From the NCBI RefSeq assembly GCF_947179165.1, contig NC_077244.1:78644144-78708143 (forward strand): 64,000 nucleotides of DNA, written 5' to 3'. Source of the DNA: Solanum dulcamara. Its lineage: Eukaryota; Streptophyta; Magnoliopsida; Solanales; Solanaceae. This document shows positions 36,027-47,255 of the stretch, in pieces. Every line of letters starts with the position of its first letter. Within the stretch, counting starts at the first letter, position 1. The position numbers and the translations under genes were made by a program. The notes below the pieces were generated by a model. It was not told the origin of the DNA and made no database searches. It worked only from the letters and a program-made list of their open reading frames with translations.

Positions 36027-37857
36027 GTTGAGAAATGGAGAGACATGAATAGTAAATATTCAAATAGTCGATCCCAACTTATAACTTGGAAATATACATT
36101 GAGACATAATTTATAAGCAGATACAAATCATTTATTCTTCTCTTCATTTTTTCTCAATGTTTTTATTGTTTTACATGTAATTCTTGATCATGCTTCACAA
36201 TAGAAGCAAAGACAAATAATTGGAAGTATACTACCGTAGTATTTATTTGAAGTGTTTCCAAATTGTTTTAATATATAGATTTTACTGTTACATTATAAAC
36301 TGTTACTCCATTGTCCCAGTTTTAATGTTTGTTCAGTTTTTGCATTGGTTATGTAATGTTATTGCCTTTAATAATTTCGTTATTAATTGCTATTATCACT
36401 TGTATTAATACAAATTAGTACTGTAGAATCTGATAATATATACCTGAAAAGAAAAACTTTGAAAACGATGAAGCTATTATATTTTTAAAAATAAAATAAA
36501 AAATGAGACGATTATGGAAATAAGACATTTTTTCCCTCCATCCTATATTCTTTCTATTTGACATTTTTCTATATGAAGCTAGGTAATTATTTTTGTTCCT
36601 TAATTAATGTTATATTTTACCAATTTAATAAACCTTAGATCAATTACTCTTACTTACTGAGTTAGCTGTTAAATAATTAGGTCAAAAAAGGAGGTATGGA
36701 CTATGGAATTCAATTTGAAAATTATTTTCTAATAACCTTTCGTAATTACGACTGGAGGAAACCATTTTAATCAATGCGTCATCGACATTTGCATGCAAAC
36801 TCAAGCGGAACACGTGATTTTTGAAGTTATAGTTCATGCGTAGAATTATTACGGATATGTTTTACTTTAGTTCTATGAAAAATTTCTACTTTCACAAAGG
36901 AAAAGGCCGAGTATATACACATCACTCTTTTTAAATTTTGCCTGTGAGATTACACTGAATATATTATTGTTGTTAGTTATTATGTTCTTGGTTACAGACG
37001 AAAAAACATTGTGACTAATTAGCTTATTTCTGATTTCTCAAACTTTTTGACCAAAGGGTATAGTAGGCCGTCAGCAAGAAGAAAACAGAAAGAATATTTA
37101 GCTAATTGCAACTCTAAATTGTAAGGTGCAAATTACTCTTATTAGTCAATTGGGCCAACGTCTATTGCTTCTTGAGGTTTAGGCTCAATGTCCCCCTCCT
37201 GTATATAATTTTAGTTATTTAAAAGCCTATTACAATTAGTAACATTATAATAAACATGAAGTAGTAACATATTAATTTGCATGTGCTGCGTCATTTAATG
37301 CGCAAAAAATTTTAAATTTTTTCTATATCCGTCATCATTGTTATACTTGTCTAGACTTGTATTAGCTTTCATGTTTGATAGCAAAAAACATGTTGTTCGA
37401 CAATTTTTTACATAGTAAACTTTAATTTGTACATACTGAATCCAATACACATGCAATGCAAGCCTATAAAGATGGGTCCAGTACTCCATGAGATACCTGA
37501 ACTTCAATGTTTGAAGTTTTAGGTCATATAATTAAGCCTCAATTTCATGCGTAAATTCTTGAACTTCAATCATTTAATTTCCTTTTATCAATAATCTTAC
37601 TATTTCAAATAAAAATGTCGGAAGTTTGATCCTCGCTAGATATTTATTTTTAATAAAAAAAATTATATTGTCGCAAAAATATTTGGTGGCAATTGAGTTA
37701 ATGTTATTGCATCGAGAATCGTTAAAGCCTTTACCAACATTTATATAGAGTGTTAATTATAAATACTCATATTTATTACTGACACTAAATATAATATAGC
37801 AGTAATAATATTATTATCGCAAAATAATTGCCGCTAAATCATTCATTTGTTATAGTG
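36027..37857. other. Intergenic region
   Basis: AT-rich, with no gene seen. Contains the faint SINE remnant at ~36900-36990 and possible MITE ends near 36535 and 36700. Confidence 0.4.
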
Positions 37858-39230
37858 TCTTATTGTCATGCCCCAAGAAGGTACCCTAGGCGTGGCCGAC
37901 ACTCGAAGACTATTTCTGGTCCCCAAGAGAACCAATTAGTCCAATCACACATTCATTCATGCACTCAGCAGAAGACTCAATACGAATTTAAAAGACATTC
38001 GGATGGGCTAATCAACTTAACAATTCAAAAAAATATAATGCATTTTAAAACCAATCTCAACTCAACTCCCATTCAAAGAATAGTTTGAAAATCTAGACAA
38101 TGACTCAACAACATCACTATCCGTCTATGAAGTCTCTATCACTATCCAGAAGGTGCCAATGACAAGTCCATGGCTACCCAAAAAAAATACCAAAAGAAAA
38201 TGAAATACTCATGATTCCTCCGAAGGCAAGGAGGTCTTACCACTGTCAGGAAAGGGAAATAGATCTTCAACGGAGCGCCTATTAATGATCTCTAGCACCT
38301 GTATCTACATCATGAAACAATGCAGGTCAAAAGGCATCAGTACATGGAATGTACGAATATGTAAAATGACAGGATCGAAGGAGAAATAGTCAACAACACT
38401 TACCTCAATATCAACAATCAACTCAAAGGACTCAACTCAAAAGATATGCAAATTTAGAATTTAGCAATGCTTTTCAAAATCGACTCAATCAACTACAATC
38501 TCAATCAAACAATCTTATCATGCAAGAACATATCATAATTGAGAGTTTCTCTAACCTACAACCATCACCTATGAGCCAATGATGTACAATGAAGCGGTGT
38601 CACTGCCACACCCGTATAATATTTATCAAGGTAAGGGACCAATAACTATCATTGGATCCACAATCAATCCAAGTCTATCGTTTTGGGACTTAAGAGGTTT
38701 AACTCTCCATCCTACACGCTGGCTACTTAGCTCATGGGGTTTGAGTTGTAACTATACTTTTACCCAAATCGGTGCTCAATACTCCACCCAAGACTCAATA
38801 TGCTCATAAGATTCAAATGATCAATCAGTTCAATCTAGTCCTTCGACAAGTCTCATTTGGACTCTTATCAATTCTTTCACAATCAAACCTCTCAACCAAT
38901 CATACTATCCAATTGATCCCAATTACATCTTTCAAGAGTAGTTTATATATGCATTTATGACAACATTTATACTTCCCATACTCAACCCATGCTCGACTCA
39001 TACTTATTTAAGACGTTCACAAATCATGCTTTAAGACTCAATAAAATCATGAATGACTCAAGAACTCAATTCATATGAAAACTTAAACTCATGTAAAATC
39101 AATGCTCATGCTCAAATCATCAAGTTCTTTCAGTAACATATGCTTTCAAAATCATTCACATCTCATCAAAACTCTTTTCTCGATTTCAATCTATCATGTT
39201 CGACCCTCATACTCATTTAATTAGACTATT

Positions 39231-39279
<49 letters not shown>

Positions 39280-40171
39280 ATATAGATATATAAGTTCAAA
39301 TCACTCTCTTCATCAATGCATAAAAGTCATCTCATCTTTACTCAAAAATATGTATGTAAAAGTCATTATTATCAAATCAATTAGGGTTCACGGAAAAGTA
39401 GCCATGAACAACAATTTCAATCAAGTGAGAGATAGAAAACAACAATAATCTCAATACATAATTTTACGAAACTCAATAGAAAAGAATTAACTCATTCGGA
39501 TTCAAGAAACTGGGTTAGACTTAACTCATTCTCAACAATCAATAAAATTAGATGTAGGGCCCATGAACGAACTCAATCCACCATTTAGGTTAGCCTTACA
39601 TACCTGAGATTATGACAGACAATTAAATTGACAAGATTCTGGCTTGAAATTCTTGAACCCTAGCCCTCTCTCCTCTACTTAGAATACGTAAAAAGTCTAA
39701 GGAATGGGTTTAGAAATTCTTATAAGGTTGAAAACGGCCTATATCAGTCATAGGTTAAGTATAAGAGGGTTGGAAAAAAGACTAGAATGCCCCTTACAAA
39801 AAAAACGAATCAACATACTTTTACACATAAATCGCATTGGTGTACAAAGAATAAATCGCATTCATTGCAAGCGTTTTATGGCCAATTTTCGTGAAAAAGA
39901 TTTCTGGCCAGATTTTGGAAAAAATTGCACTATGGAGGAGGAAGTCCGCGATGCGGATTGGTCGCACACTTCTCTGGAATTGAAATTTTGCTCCGAAAAA
40001 TTATCTTTTGATCTGGTTGGTCTAAAATTCGACCAAGACCACGTTTCCACATGATTTTCCCTCTAATCAATATTTCAGCTTCGAATTGGCCAAAAAAATT
40101 GGGATGGTACATTATGCGAGCGCACTATCCTCTAAAGATATTTTAGAAATTTCCGGAGTATAACAATCTTA
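37858..40171. mobile_element. Non-autonomous element of ~2.3 kb with a 5-bp flanking duplication
   Basis: Starts TTGTCATGCCCC (37863) and ends GGAGTATAACAA (40166); the reverse complement of the right end is TTGTTATACTCC, matching the left end at 9 of 12 positions. TCTTA flanks it on both sides (37858-37862 and 40167-40171). The interior is rich in CTCAA-type repeats and holds a compound (CT)n(ATCT)n(AT)n microsatellite at 39229-39293. It has no recognisable transposase, gag or pol. Such TGTCA(T/C)GCCCC ends are frequent in Solanaceae repeats; the ends also fit a solo LTR (TG...CA), but then the flanks do not match. The class is unresolved. Confidence 0.5.
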
Positions 40172-40531
40172 TGATACCAAGCTTCAAATATGTATATCTA
40201 AACTTTTAAACTTCAGTTATGCTTAAAATGATATTCCCTTTGTTTTAAATTATGTGTCACTTTAGCAAAAATGATCACGTCCATCAAAAAATCAATAAAT
40301 ACAATATGTAGTTTATTGAACTATTTCTATTTAATATGTCTTTCGAAAATTGAACACTAGTTAGAAAAATATACTAATTATTGTATTGAATTTTTAAGGT
40401 GAACAGTACTTACTTTGGGACATTTTTTTATTTTTATTTTTTACCGAAGTAACACTTATTTTAGAACAACTAGCTAGTTGTGAACTTCGCACTCTTGTAA
40501 AACATGATCACATGGGTAATAATATGTTATA

Positions 40532-40790
40532 CTTCCTCCGTTCTATTTAAGTTGTCATGTTGAGCTTTTTGAAAATTAATTTGACTAATTTTTAAAGTTA
40601 AATTATATTACTTTAATTCAATAAAATAAAGTAAAAAATTAGATATTCAAAAACTATACGAAAAGTACTATAAGTTACAATTTTTTCATATCAATATGAT
40701 AAAAATATATATCTTAAAATGTTATTCAAAGTTTATATAGTTTGACTCTCAAAAAAGAAAATCATGAAAACTAAAATAGGACGGAGGGAC
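40532..40790. mobile_element. Stowaway MITE (CTCCGT terminal repeats)
   Basis: Left end CTTCCTCCGTTCTATTTAAG and the reverse complement of the right end, GTCCCTCCGTCCTATTTTAG, are good inverted repeats, flanked by TA on both sides (40530-40531, 40791-40792). This is the classic Stowaway pattern. About 259 bp, non-coding. A similar but less complete left end (TTCCCTTTGTTTTAAATTATG) lies at ~40232. Confidence 0.75.
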
Positions 40791-41212
40791 TAGATAAAAC
40801 TATATATAATATTGATATTGTAAAGAACAAAATTGTTACCGTGTGTCATCATATATATGTTAAAACTCTAAATATTTAGTTAAATAATACAGTAGTTTTT
40901 TAAAAAAATTACACGTCATTTAAATCTTGTTCCCATTACAGAACACATATCACTTTATTTACCAAAATATATGACCAATTCAGTTCAATTTCTCAATTTC
41001 ATTCTTAAGTCTAGCAGTCAATGGTCAATGCCCTCTCCTATGAAACTAGTGATTCTTGAAAAAATCAAAGTCTTAAAACACGTTATGTTATGTCAGTATA
41101 TATAAATACGTACATTAGAGCTTTTATATTATGTAAAAATAAAATCATATTCATAACCAAATTCACCAAAATATAATTTCTTCATTCCAACTTTTTTCCA
41201 ACAAAATCAAAA

Positions 41213-41518
41213 ATGATCATGACAACTCAAAGTAACAATTTTTCTTCCCATGATGTTCGTATGATAATCATATTATTACTACTTTTTTTCACGATTTGCA
41301 TGAGCCAAACAAGTGAAGCAGGAAGAGTTCTAAAGGAAAAAAACGAGTATCTTTTATTACCATCTCTGCAAAAAGCCCCGATTCGTACTCCTACACCCAA
41401 TCCAGGCACTGGTGCTAGTACAACTACTGTCATGAGCCAAATTACAGAAAGAAACTTTGCAGGTCGTAAAGAGATGAAAACTAGCTCGTCCTCCTCCTCC
41501 TCTTCCTTCTTCCAGTAA
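41213..41518 (+). CDS. Small secreted peptide precursor B (PTPNPGTG/NFAGR family)
   Basis: Single exon, 101 aa; translation may instead start at Met17 (41261), which begins the hydrophobic signal segment MIIILLLLFFTICM directly. Signal cleavage is likely near SEA-G (residue ~36). The mature region has LLLPSLQKAPIRTPTPNPGTG (47-67, conserved) and QITERNFAGRKEM (76-88), ending in eight Ser plus FFQ. TATATAAATA is at ~41098-41107. The serine tail arises from a TCC repeat. Read one frame over, the same DNA gives a proline-rich tail like that of precursor D, so the tail has been frameshifted after the conserved core. The role as a secreted signal is inferred. Confidence 0.82.
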   Translation: MIMTTQSNNFSSHDVRMIIILLLLFFTICMSQTSEAGRVLKEKNEYLLLPSLQKAPIRTPTPNPGTGASTTTVMSQITERNFAGRKEMKTSSSSSSSSFFQ

Positions 41519-42126
41519 TATTAATGAGCATTCACAACATAAGGTCATAATTGCAATTGACTTGGTGGCTGCTCATTGAAGATATATATGAACCATAAAT
41601 AAGCAACAGTTGTTGTAAAAGTAGAAAGAAAATATTTAACAAGTAAATAGGAACGGAGGAAGTAATAATTATAGGATCGTAATTCATTTCATTGATTCCT
41701 ATATCATTTCATTTATTTTAACTAATGTATGTGTAGAATATGCTGATGAGTACAAATTGTATTGTGCATTGTATTGTCCTTAATACTAACGCGATATGAT
41801 ACATACTGATGGAAAAGTATATACAACTCTTTTAAGTTCTCTTTTTACCTTTCCACATGAGGCAATATTGACTTCATTATATAGTCATGACTTTTCTATT
41901 TAGATTGACATTGGACTTTACAATCTAATCTCAGTAATATAATTACTATTTCTAAGTTATATCAATATTTAATTATTAATCCTAAGTTAATTAGGTTCTA
42001 TCAGTTTCAAAATGAATAAACATGTAAAAATTTACTAACTTAAGGCATAACTTAAGCAGTGGCACCAAAATTGGATATTCGTGCACTTCAAGCTAATTAA
42101 CGCATTTTTAAGTTTGAACGATTAAT

Positions 42127-42329
42127 ATAAAGGTGAGTGACTTTCATTTTATAATTTATTCTCCATTAAAAAAATTCAAATTTTAAATTGATCACATATA
42201 AGCGAATACAAATATTATTGTATTTGCTTACCATTTGTGATAGTTCACAACGATATATCAATCCTTCTCATTATCATGTGCAACAACATTAACATGAGGC
42301 TTTATAAAATGAAAGTCACTCCCCTTTAT
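42127..42329. repeat. 27-bp inverted repeat around the first copy of a duplicated promoter
   Basis: 42127-42153 and 42303-42329 are inverted copies with 26 of 27 positions paired (the left arm contains AGTGACTTTCATTTTATA). The ~150 bp between them contains the first copy of the upstream duplication. It could be a foldback or MITE-like structure or a scar of an inverted duplication. Confidence 0.7.
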
Positions 42330-42435
42330 ATAAGCAAATACAAATATTATTGTATTTTCTTACCATTTGTGATAGTTCACAACGATATATCAATCCTTCT
42401 CATCATCATGTGCAACAACATTAACATGAGGCTTA
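42195..42435 (+). repeat. Tandem duplication of the 5' end of peptide gene C
   Basis: Unit 1 (~42195-42303) and unit 2 (~42328-42435) are nearly identical over ~108 bp at an offset of 133 bp. Both include TATAAGC(G/A)AATACAAATATT, the 5' leader and the first codons of gene C (ATGAGGCTT). The gene therefore has two copies of its probable promoter/leader and start region. Confidence 0.85.
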
Positions 42436-42638
42436 TAACAACACCATTTCTCCTCCTCCTTCTTCTTCTTTCAAGAATTGAAACAAATGAAGCAGCAACC
42501 TGGCGTCTGGAGAATCTGGGAATCAGCCCCCGTCCCAGCCCCAGTCCGCATACCGGAAGCGGAGTTACTAAAAGGAATTTTGCTGGTTGTAAAAAAAAAT
42601 TCTTTCGCTCCTCCTCCTCCTCTTCCTCCTACTTATAA
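42426..42638 (+). CDS. Small secreted peptide precursor C, frameshifted tail
   Basis: Single exon, 70 aa from the Met at 42426; an upstream in-frame Met at 42408 would add six residues. The start is chosen because MRLITTPFLLLLLLLSRIETNEA aligns with MKPFLILFHALIVVSRIETNEA of precursor D (signal peptide). The core is degenerate: PSPSPHTGSG replaces PTPNPGTG, and NFAGCK replaces NFAGRK. After a run of nine A, reading continues as a serine tail. The +1 frame instead gives PPPPLPPTYKQNN, matching the tail of D, so an indel in the A run shifted the frame. Possibly decaying, or a short variant. The duplicated upstream start region also leaves a longer open frame to the left that I do not accept as coding. 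Confidence 0.6.
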   Translation: MRLITTPFLLLLLLLSRIETNEAATWRLENLGISPRPSPSPHTGSGVTKRNFAGCKKKFFRSSSSSSSYL

Positions 42639-42639
42639 A

Positions 42640-45600
42640 CAGAATAATATTATTTTTGTTGCTCCCACGTCTACTACTTGTGAATTAGTGTCTACGATGA
42701 ACGTTTAGACAACACGATAAATATATATAACTCATTTTTGTAACATTATTTAATTAAATCATATAATTTTTTGAGAATAATATAATGTGCCTGCAGAATA
42801 TGTATGTTGGTATTGTGGATAACAAGAACAATTTTGATTAATTGTCATTTTATTTTATGATATTTGGAATATATATTTACATGATAAAACTCATTTCTTC
42901 TGTCAATGTTGCATATTTTCAGATGTTTGTGCAATGAATATTATTAATATATATAATCAATGCAAACGTAATTACAAGAAAGGTTATGACGCTCAGTCAC
43001 AAATATTAACTTGTAAAGTTTCTTTGACTTTTTATATGTCAATTTGATTAAATATGGACTTTACAAAAGTAAGAAAGAATTATGAATGTTGTGATCGAGT
43101 TGTCACACCCCTTTCAACTCCAAAAAGATAAAAAGATTATAATTTATAAGTATTAAATCAAAGGGTTTCAAAATGAAAGTGACAAAGTTTCAAAAAAAAA
43201 CAAAGTATTTATTAAAATAAAAGACTCGTCACTCTTGATAATGAGTTTTGTTGTGCCAAGTTAACATCGGACTGAAAATTTTCCTTTAAAACAATTCTTT
43301 CAATAGCACAATAGATCAAATGCTTGAATTTATGAGTTCTAAATAATTACTTACACATAGACTTCAAATTTTTTTTTTAATATGAGTACAAAATTTTGAC
43401 AAAATTATTAAATTCGACGAAATCCATAGTGAACTCAAACTATTCTATTGAAAGGAAGTGTAAATTGTGCGTGCAATTGTCAAGTGGTCCTTTGAGCAGC
43501 AGTATATGTGTATATTGTGAGTGATATATGTGTGAAAAATGGAAACAAAACGTGAAAGGTGCCAAGTGAATTTGTGTTGCGCTTATCATAAGAAAAAACC
43601 AGTGCACTGTGTGGGGCATGCATGTCTTGCTTTTTTTAAAAATTTAATTTCTATTCTCTCAGAGTCTAATTAAATTCGAATTGTGCACCGTACTATCCAC
43701 TTTTAGGAGCAGTGTGATCCCAACGTAAATTTTTTCATTCTCAGAAAATAAAAACTCGGGATACATCTCAATTTCGATTAAGAACGTCCCACTAAAACCC
43801 ATGTTAGATTGTTGTGCGTGTCTTGTTCTTTTATACTTCTTTTCCATATCCTTTGTTTTGCTTTCTTAAATATTAACTAAATAATTTTGTATTAAGAAAG
43901 TCAAGTATTTTAAGTCATTATCTTATTTAGAAAGATTTAAATAAAAATATGTAACTTTTAATTAAATAAATTTTAAAAAATGAAAACGTGAAAAATACTT
44001 GTATCCTAAAGTATGATTCTTTTTTGTTGTTATTGTAGTTATTGGTGTTTTTCAATTTTCACAAATAAAACTTATTAAAAATAAAATAAGAATCAAAATG
44101 TCCAAATTAAACCTAAGAGAAATATCCAAATACTAAAACGGTGTGAAAATTAGGGAGCACTATAAAAATAAAATATGTGTTTATAATATTAAAAGATGTG
44201 TGTAATGAACCAAAATACTTTTTAAATTTTTTGACCTTAAAAACAATACATGAAATGTTGAAATTAAAGAATTACTGGATAATGAGTGCATAAAATAATA
44301 TATATTTTTTCTCATATTAATTTGCAGATGACACGAGTATGTGACTCATATTCAGTTTCTTAAATTTTCTTTGTTCAAGCAGTCTAGTAACATCTAAAAA
44401 AAGGTTCAAATCCTAGTATAACAAAACCATATTAATAACAAACCTATATTATGGATCGATACCAGATTATTCATTCCCTCAATTGATAAAGCAGCAAGAA
44501 GATCGATCTGATATAAACTCTCAAAAACATAATTAAATTGACAAGCTAAGCATCGACATTTATACGCAAATAGCCTGAGCACTTGCAAATTATGCAACAA
44601 AATTCTTTAAGAAAAAATATATATTATTTTCGTCAAGAAAAAGAAAAGAGAGAAATACTAATTAAGTATATAAGCTAATAATGTTATAATGAAATAAATT
44701 AGCAAAATATAAGAATAATTTTATTAATAATAATGAAATTTATAATATTTATTTACACGATTGAATATCATAGAGAGTCATAACTTTATAAACATATATA
44801 CTGCTTTGGTCTTTGGTTTAATTTAATGGTTGTATGTGCTACAAATCCAGTATATTCTGTTTTGTTTCTCATCAAGACTTTCGCAACACTTCAAGTATTT
44901 CAATGCAGGTAATACAAAAATAATATTAAAAAAAGAGTAGAGGTATATTTTATAGTAAAAAATTCTAAAAGATTATATATTCAAATTTTAAATAAATTTT
45001 AAATTATAATTTAGAAAATATTTTTTTACTAACAATCAAAATGTATTTATTTATATAGACAATAAAGAATAAGAGATGAGTAAAATTTAAATATATATAT
45101 ATATACACACACATGCTTAATGATAGTTGCGAGTAGAGTTTGATTTTTAAAACAAAATTGAAGAGCGTAAACTATTTTCACCCTATATTCTATTGAAATG
45201 AAGTGTGAATTGTGTGAGCAGCAGTGTGGGTATATTGTGAGTGAGATATTCATGAATAATGGAAACCAAGCGTGAAAGGTGCCAAGTGATTCATTTTGTT
45301 TTTCATTTGTTTTGTTTTGTTTTCTTAAATATTAACTAACTAATTTTAATCTCAAAATTAGCGCGTATTCCATATAAGTTGATTCATTTATTATTTTCCT
45401 CTCACATGAATATGTGACCCATTCAATTTCTCAAAAGAAAATTCTTTCTACAAGCCTAGAATAGTCAAAATCTTTTAAAAGGAAAAAAAAAAAAGTTCCA
45501 AGTCCTAATAACATCTAAAAAGGTTCAAAGTTCCAGCAACATCTAAAAAGGTTCAAAATTTTTATTTATTCTTGATTAATCAAATTCAATTCCTATGCAA

Positions 45601-45811
45601 CTCAAAACAGTCAATGGTCAGAGCCTTAAACAAAGACTTGATTGTTTGTTGAAGTCACTAAAATGGTTGTTTAGTTTCAAAGTTTTTTCATGTGTATAAA
45701 TGCACATATGTTTGTTAACAACACCACATTAATCTTTGTCATAGTACAATTGTGCAATAATAATATTAAAATAGACTTGTAGAAATCAGGAGATCTCTAA
45801 TTAATAGTATC
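42640..45811. other. Region between peptide genes C and D with duplicated segments
   Basis: No gene supported. 43441-43570 and 45186-45288 are duplicates (CTATTGAAA..AAGTGT, GAGCAGCAGT, TATTGTGAGTGA, GTGAAAGGTGCCAAGTGA), as are ~43850-43900 and ~45300-45345 (TCTTAAATATTAACTAA). 44458-44585 is a copy of the sequence at 46787-46920. These show stepwise segmental duplication around genes C and D. Confidence 0.6.
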
Positions 45812-46297
45812 ATGAAACCATTCCTCATCCTATTTCATGCTCTTATTGTTGTTTCAAGGATTGAAACAAATGAAGCTACAAGAAATGTTGATAAAACTCA
45901 TCTTCTATTACCATCTTTGCAAACTCGTCCTCCCGTTAAGACTCCAACACCCAATCCAGGAACCGAGGCCAGTGTGACTATGGCAACCAGAGTTACTGAA
46001 AGGAACTTTGCTGGTCGTAAAGAAGTTTTTGTTCCTCCTATTCCTTCTACTAATGTATACCATCTTCATGAGCCTCTTTTATTACCACACCTACAAACAC
46101 GTGCTCCAGTTAAAACTCCATCACCCAATCCAGGAACTGGTAGCAGTGTAAATATGGCAAGCAAAGTTACTGAAAGAAACTTTGCTGGTAGTAAAGAAGT
46201 TGTTTTTGCTCCTCCTTCACCTCTTCTTCCTTCTACTAATGGATACCCTCAAAACAATGTCCTTTTTGATGTGTCCATAGCTACTACTCAGAAATAG
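45812..46297 (+). CDS. Small secreted peptide precursor D with two peptide modules
   Basis: Single exon, 161 aa. Signal peptide ~1-22 (FLILFHALIVV; cleavage near NEA-T). Two tandem modules follow at a 58-residue offset. Module 1 (31-76) has LLLPSLQ, PVKTPTPNPGTEAS and RVTERNFAGRKEV. Module 2 (89-136) has LLLPHLQ, PVKTPSPNPGTGSS and KVTERNFAGSKEV. Each is followed by a proline-rich segment ending PSTN. TATAAAT is at 45695-45701. Two conserved modules in one precursor imply that each core yields a separate mature peptide, or that it arose by unequal crossing over. No cysteines. This is the best-conserved member and defines the family consensus. The closest known style is plant phytocytokine precursors (a loose resemblance to CTNIP/SCREW-type or PIP-type), which I cannot confirm. 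Confidence 0.85.
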   Translation: MKPFLILFHALIVVSRIETNEATRNVDKTHLLLPSLQTRPPVKTPTPNPGTEASVTMATRVTERNFAGRKEVFVPPIPSTNVYHLHEPLLLPHLQTRAPVKTPSPNPGTGSSVNMASKVTERNFAGSKEVVFAPPSPLLPSTNGYPQNNVLFDVSIATTQK

Positions 46298-46637
46298 GCT
46301 TAGCATGTTTGACAATGGCAACTCTTATTTGTAATAGTATTCAATTCATTCATACACTTAACAAAGAATAAATCAAGGCTTACATTCTAATAGTACCAGG
46401 CAGAATCTCACACAATAGGTGTAGATTTTCAAATTCAATTCTTACCATTGTTTTGTTTTTATTGTACATGCTACCATACACCATAATTTGTGTATATGGC
46501 ACAGGCCACAACATGCTTATTGTATTTGGAAAAGATAAATTGTGGTTGATGTTCTACAGCACCAGGTCATGCATAACTATAGTTTAAATGAGAAAAAGGG
46601 TCTAGGGTTTAGGAAGGGAACAAGCACTCGATGCTTC

Positions 46638-46760
46638 AATATGTTGCTTTGACTTTTCAAAAATGTCATTCGATGTGTGTTGAATCCTCCAAGAATAGTG
46701 CAACTTTGGAGGATCCGACACGGGTGTGACAACACTTTTAGATAATTTAAGCAACATATT
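46638..46760. mobile_element. Palindromic Solanaceae MITE
   Basis: AATATGTTGCTT at the left and AAGCAACATATT at the right are perfect inverted ends (about 15 bp including flanks TTC/GAA). The centre AATCCTCCAAGAATAGTGC...TTTGGAGGATCCGACACGGGTG is a near-palindrome typical of a MITE abundant in Solanum. About 123 bp; lies between peptide gene D and the bHLH gene. Confidence 0.8.
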
Positions 46761-46786
46761 GAATGGATAATGGTCTAAAATGGACC

Positions 46787-47180
46787 AATTCCAGATTCAT
46801 TGCCTTGATCAGTAAAACAGCAACAAGATATAATATAAACTCTCAAAACACAGTGCAAACTGACAAGCTAAACATTGACGTTCATACGCAAATAATCGAC
46901 CAAAGTATAATAGTCTGACCACTCTCATAATAATCACCAGTAAACAAGAATTAACTTGCATCAACTACAAACAGCACACATAGCATGATTGACCTCATGT
47001 TAAGCAGCTTCAAGTTTTCATTCTAATTCTAAGAGCAGATACGATTCTCGGCCAAAACTTACATATAGATTATAGTCTACAAAATATAATGCAAACTTAC
47101 CAGCTAGCTATTGATGCTCATACACGGATAATTGAGCAAATCACAACAATCTGACCACTGTGATACTGATCACCAAGTCT
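46787..47180. repeat. Repeated block at the 3' side of the bHLH gene
   Basis: 46787-46920 (CCAGATTCATTGCCTTGATC...ATAAACTCTCAAAA...GACAAGCTAA...CATACGCAAATAA) is a diverged duplicate of 44458-44585. A shorter third version lies at ~47080-47180 (CAGCTAGCTATTGATGCTCATAC, TCTGACCACT). The repeats link the peptide cluster and the bHLH 3' flank as one duplicating segment. Confidence 0.6.
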
Positions 47181-47255
47181 TTAAAGTGAAACGGCTAGCA
47201 TTTAACTACAATCAACATACATTGCATGATTAGACCTTATTCTCTGAAACCTAAA

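Noticed and set aside
39229..39293. CRISPR-like or satellite array
   Set aside because: It is a compound (CT)(ATCT)(AT) microsatellite; no spacer-repeat pattern exists anywhere in the window.
39704..40054. Open frame of 116 codons near the end of the 2.3-kb element
   Set aside because: No transposase, gag or pol motif; an antisense frame is open too, which suggests chance.
37863..40166. Solo LTR interpretation
   Set aside because: TG...CA ends exist, but then the 5-bp flanks differ. The TCTTA duplication fits only if the ends are TTG...CAA. Left as unresolved.
42237..42425. N-terminal extension of peptide gene C into the duplicated leader
   Set aside because: It starts at a GTG and only remains open because the duplicated leader and start codons are read through. 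The Met at 42426 aligns with the start of precursor D.
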